From NCBI GenBank assembly GCA_046350255.1, contig JAXMAV010000020.1:1-64000 (forward strand): 64,000 nucleotides of DNA. The letters are read 5' to 3'. The translations under genes and the position numbers were made by a program. The stretch is from CALDUY01 sp046350255. GTDB lineage: Bacteria; Planctomycetota; Planctomycetia; Gemmatales; Gemmataceae. Of this stretch, positions 58,600 to 64,000 are shown in pieces. The notes below the pieces were generated by a model, which saw only the letters and a program-made list of their open reading frames with translations, ran no database searches and was not told where the DNA came from. Every line of letters starts with the position of its first letter. Position 1 is the stretch's first letter.

Positions 58600-60654
58600 A
58601 TGTCCCAGCATACTGTGACGCGCGCACTTCGTCGGATCGTTGACCAGCTTCATGGCAAAACCACGGGCGACTCACGACCCACCTGTCGTCCGCAGCTAAT
58701 GCCGCTGGAAGATCGCACCATGCCGGCCACTGCGTCGGGTTCCATCAGCGGCGTGGCCTTCATCGACCGTAACTCCAACGGCATTCGCGAGGCCACCGAG
58801 ACGCTCATCCCTGGTGCGGTGATGACGCTGACGGGCACCACCACCACTGGCAAGGCAGTGAGCGCCCGGGTCGGCACCAGCTCGAGCGGCGGCTACGCCT
58901 TCACCAACGTGCTGCCTGGCACCTACAAGGTCTTCGCCGGGGCCGTTCCCGGATTCAGTCCGTTCCTGGTTAATGGGGTGTCCCTGGGTCCCGTGGGCGG
59001 TAACAAGCTGGTGCTCAACCAGGCGCTGGCTGGTGGCCAGCATCTCGTGGCACGCGTCAGTTACACCGGCCTGGGTAACAACTTCGTATCCGTCAACCAG
59101 CTGCTCTCCTCCAGCAACTCGAACTCGTTCCCCTTCAATCCACCTGGGGCAGGCACCGTTCAGGTCAATGTGCGCCCGAACAACCGCCCAACGGTGAGTA
59201 CGGCCATCGGTAACGTCACGGTCAACCAGAATGCTGCTGATCGCTTCATCGATCTGGCAGGGAACTTCACCGACAAGGACATCTCCAACTCGCGCGTGCG
59301 CATCGTCACCTCGGAAGGTAACATCAACATCGAACTGTACGACAAGGATGCTCCGCTCACGGTGGCGAACTTCCTCAACTACGTCCGAAGTAACCACTAC
59401 GACAACAGTGTCTTCCATCGCCTGGCTACCAACTTTGTCCTCCAGGGCGGCGGGTACAAGTTCTCGGCCAATCCCTCGCGCATCGACGAACTGACCAACG
59501 ATCCGGCCGTGGCAAACGAATTCAGCGCGACGCGGCCCAATGTCAGCGGCACCATCGCCATGGCCAAGTTGGGCGGCGACCCCAACAGCGCCACCGATCA
59601 GTTCTTCTTCAACCTCACCGACAATACCTCCACCCTGGGCCCGACCAACAATGGTGGCTTCACGGTGTTCGGTAAGCTAATCGACGACCGCGCGTTTGTG
59701 TCCGGGTCGGATCGGTTCGTCCTCAACCGCCTGACCTCGTACACGGTCCGCAACTTCTCTACCTTCAACAGCGCCTTCGACACCTTCCCGGTGAAGAACT
59801 TCTCCGGCTCGAACTTCCCGACGGGGACCACCGCTGCCAACTATGCCCTGATCAAGGACGTGCAGATCACCCGGCAGACCGAACGGCTTACCTACTCGGT
59901 GGTGTCCAACTCGAACTCTGGCCTGGTCGCCACGTCGATCAAGGACAACCGGCTCAAGCTCGACTTCGTCAACGGTCAGTCGGGCAATGCCCAGATCACC
60001 GTCCGCGCCACCGACCGTTATGGTGCCTCTACCACCTCCACCTTCACGGTCACGGTGAACAACCAGGCTCCCACCGTGGGGGTGAGCTTCCCGGCGGCGG
60101 CCATCAACACAGGAAGCAGCCTGGTGGCCACTGCTACCGCGACGGATCCCAACGGCGATCCAGTGAAGCTGACCTACAAGTGGAAGGTCGGCGACACTGT
60201 GGTGAAAACCACGAGCAACACCTCGGCGCTGACCGACACGCTCGATCTTAGCCAGGTCGGCAACGGCAATCGTGGCGATGTCATCACCGTCGAGGTGGTG
60301 GGCAATGATGGTAGCCTCAACAGCACCACTGCCACTGCTACCAAGACCGTGTCTGACTCACTGGCCACCATCAACTCGCTGGTCCTGAGCCCGACGAATC
60401 CCACGACAAGCCAGCTGCTGACGGTGACCACCACGGCGTCCGATCTGGATGGCGACGCCATCACCTTCACCTATGTCTGGAAGGTGGGTGGATCGACGGT
60501 AAAGACCACGGCGGACACCACGTCTCTGACTGACACGCTCGACCTGGACCTGGCCGGCAACGGCGATGTGGGCGATCAGATCTCCGTCGAGGTCACTCCC
60601 CGTTCCAACAGCGCCAACGGCAACATGGTCTCCACCAGCACCACGGTGGTCTGA
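58600..60654 (+). CDS. Large extracellular protein with SdrD-B-like, cyclophilin and Ig-like domains
   Basis: This 684-residue protein lacks a classical signal peptide but has the planctomycete-type export segment RPQLMPLEDRTMPATA near residues 28-43. An SdrD-B/Cna-B-like repeat (about 50-145, with ISGVAFIDRNSNGIREATET and SGGYAFTNVLPGTYKVFAGA) follows, then a linker. A cyclophilin-type peptidyl-prolyl isomerase domain occupies about 232-375: SEGNINIELYDKDAPLTVAN, FHRLATNFVLQGGGYKF with the catalytic-region Arg, and DQFFFNLTDN. Two related Ig-like repeats end the protein. A PPIase outside the cell suggests a folding or adhesion role for secreted or surface proteins. Length is continuous with no frameshift. 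Confidence 0.85.
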   Translation: MSQHTVTRALRRIVDQLHGKTTGDSRPTCRPQLMPLEDRTMPATASGSISGVAFIDRNSNGIREATETLIPGAVMTLTGTTTTGKAVSARVGTSSSGGYAFTNVLPGTYKVFAGAVPGFSPFLVNGVSLGPVGGNKLVLNQALAGGQHLVARVSYTGLGNNFVSVNQLLSSSNSNSFPFNPPGAGTVQVNVRPNNRPTVSTAIGNVTVNQNAADRFIDLAGNFTDKDISNSRVRIVTSEGNINIELYDKDAPLTVANFLNYVRSNHYDNSVFHRLATNFVLQGGGYKFSANPSRIDELTNDPAVANEFSATRPNVSGTIAMAKLGGDPNSATDQFFFNLTDNTSTLGPTNNGGFTVFGKLIDDRAFVSGSDRFVLNRLTSYTVRNFSTFNSAFDTFPVKNFSGSNFPTGTTAANYALIKDVQITRQTERLTYSVVSNSNSGLVATSIKDNRLKLDFVNGQSGNAQITVRATDRYGASTTSTFTVTVNNQAPTVGVSFPAAAINTGSSLVATATATDPNGDPVKLTYKWKVGDTVVKTTSNTSALTDTLDLSQVGNGNRGDVITVEVVGNDGSLNSTTATATKTVSDSLATINSLVLSPTNPTTSQLLTVTTTASDLDGDAITFTYVWKVGGSTVKTTADTTSLTDTLDLDLAGNGDVGDQISVEVTPRSNSANGNMVSTSTTVV

Positions 60655-60685
60655 TCTGACTTTCGCGGTGGCTTAATCTCCCTCG

Positions 60686-60726
60686 ACGCCGGGCCGGATG
60701 GGATTCCGACCCGGCGTTTCATTTTG
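60686..60726 (+). terminator. Terminator after the cyclophilin protein gene
   Basis: ACGCCGGG (60686-60693) and CCCGGCGT (60710-60717) form an 8-bp perfect stem with a 16-nt loop, followed by TTTCATTTTG. It begins 32 bp after the stop. A good factor-independent terminator candidate. Confidence 0.75.
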
Positions 60727-60949
60727 CCCCGCTTCACCCCGCCGAGAGTCTGGAGCTGACGGGGGTATTTGGTGAAGGTCTGCGGCCTCACGTTACAACC
60801 CTCCCATCGCGCAAATGTGGAAAGTTTGATCCACCCGGACGCCGATCATTCTGGTACCGGCGGAATATCCGGCCTGCCTGGTCATGGTCCGCAAGGATCG
60901 GTGCTCCGATGAGGGCTGCCTGGCTGCGCGTGTCGATGGGGATATAGCC

Positions 60950-62200
60950 ATGACGATTCGGTGGATTCCAATCCTGGGAACGGCACTCTCGCTGATCGGC
61001 TCGGCCCTCGCTCAGGCCCCTGCCAGCGTGCCACGTCCCCCGACTGCGATGTCCCCCACTCCTGTTGTTTCACCGACCTCGGTCTTGACCCTGGGACCGG
61101 AAGGCGTGCCGGCATCAGCCCCGGTGGAAACGGAGGAGTGTGGGCCCATCTGGCTTTCTGCGGACATGTTGATGTCCTTTTTCTACGGCGCCCGGGTCCA
61201 GCCGCTGTTCACTACTGGACCGCAGACAGCGCCGCGATCCCAGGCGGGCGTCCTCAACGAGCCGGGCACCCAGGTGCTGTTCGATGGACGCATGAATGAG
61301 GGGTTGCGCTCGGGTGTTCGGGTGGAAGGTGGCTACTGGTTCTCCCCGGAGCGCCACATGGGTATCGAGGCAGGGGCGTCCGTCCTCGAGAGCATGGCCA
61401 CTGTCTTCGGCAGTTTCAATGATGGTGGCTCGGTTCTGGCCCGCCCCTACTTCAACGTCAACACAAAGTTCAACGAATCTGTCCTGGTGACCTACCCCAA
61501 CCTGGCCTCCGGCGGGGTCACGGCGCGGGTCAGTTCGGGCAACTTCTACGAGGCGCACGTCGATCTGGTCGAGAACTGGTGGGACAGGGATGGCTGGCGC
61601 ATCGATGGCCTGGTGGGGTATCGATTCTATCGCTACGACGAGGGACTGCGCATTCGCCAGATCAGCACCATTACCAACGATCCGGTGTTTACGCCAACCA
61701 CCACCCTGTATGCCGGCGACGACTTCAGTACGCAGAACGAGTTCCACGGTGCGGAACTGGGCCTGCGGTCCTCCTACCAGTGGGACAACCTGAACATCGA
61801 GGTGCTGGGCAAGGTGGCAGTGGGCCCGTTGCGTCGTCGCGTCAAGATCACCGGCGGTCAGGCCATCTCGGTTCCCGGCAGCCCCGACGAGCAGCGACCT
61901 GTCGGCATCTTTGCCCTGCCCACCAACATCGGCACCTACAACTACTCCGACTGGTCGAATCTGCCGGAACTCGGAATCACGCTGCGTTATCGTCTCAACG
62001 AGTATGTCTGCGTCCGGGCCGGATACAACATTCTCTTTCTCAACAGCATCAGTCGGGCGGATCAGCAGCTCGATGCTCGCATCAACCCGAACTTCTTCTC
62101 GGGAGGCACCGAGACGGGGCTGCGTGATCCCCGGGCGACCGAACTGCGCGACAACGTCTGGATCATGAATATCGGCTGCGGTCTCGAGGTAGCCTACTGA
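60950..62200 (+). CDS. BBP7-like outer-membrane beta-barrel protein
   Basis: This is 416 residues from the ATG at 60950. Signal peptide about 1-22, then a proline/serine-rich linker. The barrel opens with IWLSADMLMSFFYGARVQPL, continues with NEGLRSGVRVEGGYWFSPER, the paired-strand motif DGWRIDGLVGYRFYRYDEGL and NEFHGAELGLRSSYQWDNLN, and ends with ITLRYRLNEYVCVRAGYNIL. This plan is that of planctomycete BBP7-type barrels, probably outer-membrane porin-like proteins. It is preceded by 295 bp of non-coding DNA containing the terminator of the previous gene. Confidence 0.85.
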   Translation: MTIRWIPILGTALSLIGSALAQAPASVPRPPTAMSPTPVVSPTSVLTLGPEGVPASAPVETEECGPIWLSADMLMSFFYGARVQPLFTTGPQTAPRSQAGVLNEPGTQVLFDGRMNEGLRSGVRVEGGYWFSPERHMGIEAGASVLESMATVFGSFNDGGSVLARPYFNVNTKFNESVLVTYPNLASGGVTARVSSGNFYEAHVDLVENWWDRDGWRIDGLVGYRFYRYDEGLRIRQISTITNDPVFTPTTTLYAGDDFSTQNEFHGAELGLRSSYQWDNLNIEVLGKVAVGPLRRRVKITGGQAISVPGSPDEQRPVGIFALPTNIGTYNYSDWSNLPELGITLRYRLNEYVCVRAGYNILFLNSISRADQQLDARINPNFFSGGTETGLRDPRATELRDNVWIMNIGCGLEVAY

Positions 62201-62281
62201 GCGCTTGCGTCGGACGACGGGGGGACGTAGACTCAGCCTTTACAGGCCTGCCTTCATCCCTCCACCCGGAGCCAGCCGCTG

Positions 62282-63550
62282 ATGTCCGCTCGACTTGATC
62301 GTCGTCATTTCCTCTCCGCAACCTCGGCCATGCTGTTGCCGACTCTGGCTTACACCCGGGCGGCGGATAGTCCTGGCGAAAAGGTAGTGATGGCTGTCCT
62401 GGGCGTGCGTGGGCGCGGCCAGGGCCTGATTCGCGGGTTCGCGGGGTTCGACGATGTCGAGATTGCCTACCTGTGCGATCCAGATTTGAACGTCATCCCC
62501 GATGCGAGGAAGTGCCTGCCCGCCAGCCACAAGCGAGAACCGAAGGTAGTGCAGGACATGCGCCGGGCCTTCGACGATCCCGCAGTGAATGCGGTGGCCA
62601 TCGCGGCCCCCGATCACTGGCACGCCCTGGCCACCATCTGGGCCCTGCAGGCTGGCAAGCACGTTTACGTCGAAAAACCCGTGAGCCACAACCTCATCGA
62701 GGGGCGGCGCATGGTGCAGGCGGCTCGCAAGTACAACAAGGTGGTCCAGGTCGGCACGCAGCGCCGGTCTGCTGAGTTCATCAAGGAGGCGGCCGCCTTT
62801 GTCCGCTCGGGCAAACTCGGCAAGATTCCCTTCGCGCGGACGTGGATTGCGGGCGACCGCAAGACTATCGGCAAGAAGCCAGACGGCAAGGCGCCCGATC
62901 AGGTGGACTACAACCTCTGGCTGGGCCCCGCTCCGCTGCACGCCTTCAATCCCAACCGGTTCCACTACAACTGGCACTGGTTCTGGGATTATGGCACCGG
63001 CGAGCTGGGGAACAACGGCATTCACGGCCTCGATGTCGCCCGCCTGCTTCTGGGGTTGGATGCGCCGGTCCGCATCACCAGCGGAGGCGGCAAGTACTTC
63101 TACGACGACGACCAGCAAACCCCCGATACGCAGATCGCCACCTTCGATTTTCCCACCTGCTCGCTCGTGTGGGAGCATCGCATCTGGGCCAAGACTGGCG
63201 TGCGCGACAAGGGGTTCGGCATCGAGCTGGTGGGGCAGAATGGTACCCTGGTCATCGATGACAAGGGCTGGCACGTCCACAACGGCATTGAGGCGGGCGG
63301 CAAGCCGACCGGCTACGAACGGCCTCACCTGCGCAATTTCATTGACTGCATCAAGAGTGGGAAGCGGCCGAATGCCGACATCGAGATCGGTCATCACAGT
63401 ACGCGGTTGTGCCATCTGGGGAACATTGCCTACCGCCTGGGCCGAACGCTGAAGTTCGATCCGACCACCGAGACCATCCCCGGCGATGCCGATGCTAACG
63501 CTTTGCTCGGCCGTACCTACCGGAAGGGATTCGAGCTTCCTGCGCTGTGA
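62282..63550 (+). CDS. Gfo/Idh/MocA family oxidoreductase, exported
   Basis: This 422-residue protein has a twin-arginine signal (LDRRHFLSATSAMLLPTLAY), so it should be exported folded with its nucleotide. The NAD(P)-binding Rossmann part starts at VVMAVLGVRGRGQGL, followed by VAIAAPDHWHALATIWALQA and GKHVYVEKPVSHNLIEGRRM with the catalytic-type EKP. The C-terminal domain carries HYNWHWFWDYGTGELGNNGI and H(G)LDVARLLLGL. It probably acts on a sugar in the periplasm. Such exported members are common in planctomycetes. Confidence 0.93.
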   Translation: MSARLDRRHFLSATSAMLLPTLAYTRAADSPGEKVVMAVLGVRGRGQGLIRGFAGFDDVEIAYLCDPDLNVIPDARKCLPASHKREPKVVQDMRRAFDDPAVNAVAIAAPDHWHALATIWALQAGKHVYVEKPVSHNLIEGRRMVQAARKYNKVVQVGTQRRSAEFIKEAAAFVRSGKLGKIPFARTWIAGDRKTIGKKPDGKAPDQVDYNLWLGPAPLHAFNPNRFHYNWHWFWDYGTGELGNNGIHGLDVARLLLGLDAPVRITSGGGKYFYDDDQQTPDTQIATFDFPTCSLVWEHRIWAKTGVRDKGFGIELVGQNGTLVIDDKGWHVHNGIEAGGKPTGYERPHLRNFIDCIKSGKRPNADIEIGHHSTRLCHLGNIAYRLGRTLKFDPTTETIPGDADANALLGRTYRKGFELPAL

Positions 63551-63641
63551 CCGTGGGGGATTCTCCCTCGGCGGATTGAGGTACCCCCTTGACCCCGGAT
63601 TGAGGCGCGCGGTAGTCTCATGTTCAGTTCCGTGATCATGT

Positions 63642-63740
63642 AGGTGCAACCACCTAACCACGGGAGGCAACTCCTGTGGTGTATCTGCCATCACCAACCA
63701 GGTGGGTTGCCTGGTCGCGGGAGGTCATCAACTCCTCAGG
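63642..63740 (+). ncRNA. Tandem pair of structured repeats upstream of the TPR gene
   Basis: Two copies of one pattern lie at 63642-63679 and 63700-63740. Each has AGGTG, 5-6 variable bases, CCT, 5 variable bases, CGGGAGG, (TCAT in copy 2), CAACTCCT, two bases, GG. Each copy can fold into two small hairpins: AGGTG/CACCT then ACCACGGGAG/CTCCTGTGGT in copy 1, and CCAGG/CCTGG then GGAG/CTCC in copy 2. Stems differ in sequence while pairing is largely kept. The pair ends 49 bp before the TPR gene start. It may be a leader RNA or protein-binding repeat. Not matched to a known riboswitch by eye. Confidence 0.4.
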
Positions 63741-63789
63741 GGAGACAGGGTCCGATCGCCCCCCGGCGGGCTGCTGTGGAAAGGGTGCC

Positions 63790-64000
63790 ATGGGACCAGA
63801 CAAGGTAGAGCGCCTCTGCCAGCGCGCCCGGGAGGCGATTGCGCAGCGCGATTGGGACCGGGCCAAGCAGAGCTATCTGGTAGCCCTGGGCCTGCGGAGT
63901 GACATCCCCGAAGTCCATTACGGACTGGCCACGGTCTACTTCCAGCTGCGCGAGTTGACCAGCGCCGCCCATCATTTCCGCGAGGTGACCCGGCTCGATC
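63790..64000 (+). CDS. TPR-repeat protein, cut by window edge
   Basis: The ATG at 63790 follows GGAAAGGG. The 70 visible residues contain one clear TPR (AREAIAQRDWDRAKQSYLVA then LGLRSDIPEV) and the start of a second (VHYGLATVYFQLRELTSAAH HFREVTRL). The frame is open at the end of the window. TPR proteins act as scaffolds; no partner is visible. The tandem structured repeats lie in its upstream region. Confidence 0.75.
   Translation, partial: MGPDKVERLCQRAREAIAQRDWDRAKQSYLVALGLRSDIPEVHYGLATVYFQLRELTSAAHHFREVTRLD

Noticed and set aside
63700..63760. Glycine riboswitch resemblance (GGGAG...ACTCCTCAGG)
   Set aside because: Only a few bases agree. The conserved GGACAG-type tail and the tandem aptamer fold are missing, and the next gene is a TPR protein with no link to glycine.
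1..64000. CRISPR arrays, tRNA genes, transposases, integrases and prophage genes
   Set aside because: Looked for on both strands; no regular direct repeats with spacers, no tRNA-like cloverleaf with a clear anticodon arm, and no recombinase motifs were seen.

Overview
The window looks like chromosomal DNA of a planctomycete, most likely from the Gemmataceae side. It is GC-rich throughout and carries gene families typical of that group: four large Ser/Thr protein kinases (two directly paired with ECF sigma factors), a DUF1501 protein beside a haem/beta-propeller protein, a BBP7-like outer-membrane protein, a TIGR02996-type small protein, an exported Gfo/Idh/MocA oxidoreductase, a NagB-LmbE fusion, and a large extracellular protein with a planctomycete-type 'LEDR' N-terminus. 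No rRNA, tRNA, CRISPR array, transposase or phage gene was found.

Region 1 (1-12.6 kb) is an accessory-looking stretch of small monocistronic or two-gene units: a PhzF-like isomerase with a cupin, a DUF1254/DUF1214 protein, a hydrolase-S1 fusion, DinB, MarR with a ferredoxin-SCP2 protein, another cupin, DUF302, an SDR, a VOC protein, an ACT-GNAT fusion and a cysteine-rich small protein. It is littered with broken coding remnants (RidA-like, DinB-like and unidentified ones) and contains several domain fusions. Two near-identical 12-bp palindromes, in front of marR and of the ferredoxin-SCP2 gene, suggest a small MarR regulon.

Region 2 (12.7-17.1 kb, minus strand) is a partial respiratory complex I operon in the order nuoI-nuoA-nuoB-nuoC-nuoD. 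Its NuoA carries an insertion of about 300 residues between the second and third membrane helices. Region 3 (17.4-24.6 kb) holds an FHA/coiled-coil protein and mostly minus-strand housekeeping genes: a CDGSH protein, a lipoprotein, DUF2752, a DUF374 acyltransferase, dapF, an exported protein, guaA and proC.

Region 4 (24.7-31.3 kb) is a signalling block: a 1098-residue kinase, a TIGR02996-type protein, and an ECF sigma factor followed by a second kinase. Region 5 (31.4-35.7 kb) is a beta-propeller/cytochrome c gene followed by a DUF1501 gene and an RsmC-like methyltransferase. Region 6 (35.7-42.3 kb) is an efflux locus with a TolC-like gene divergent from an RND pump and its lipoprotein adaptor. 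Region 7 (42.4-48.1 kb) has a second ECF-kinase pair, the kinase having a DFN motif and a polytopic membrane tail, and a kinase fused to a DJ-1/PfpI domain. Region 8 (48.3-57.0 kb) holds a glycine-rich membrane-anchored protein, NagB-LmbE, a small arginine-rich exported protein, and a TetR-adaptor-RND efflux operon. Region 9 (57.2-64 kb) has a cystathionine gamma-synthase/lyase family enzyme, a cyclophilin-containing extracellular protein, the BBP7-like protein, the oxidoreductase, and a TPR gene cut by the window edge. Just before that TPR gene lies a tandem pair of about 40-nt structured repeats that no gene explains.

The best candidates for something new are the tandem structured element at 63.6-63.7 kb, the zinc-finger/kinase/DJ-1 fusion, the enlarged NuoA, and the hydrolase-S1 fusion. 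All function calls are from reading the sequence; no database search was run.
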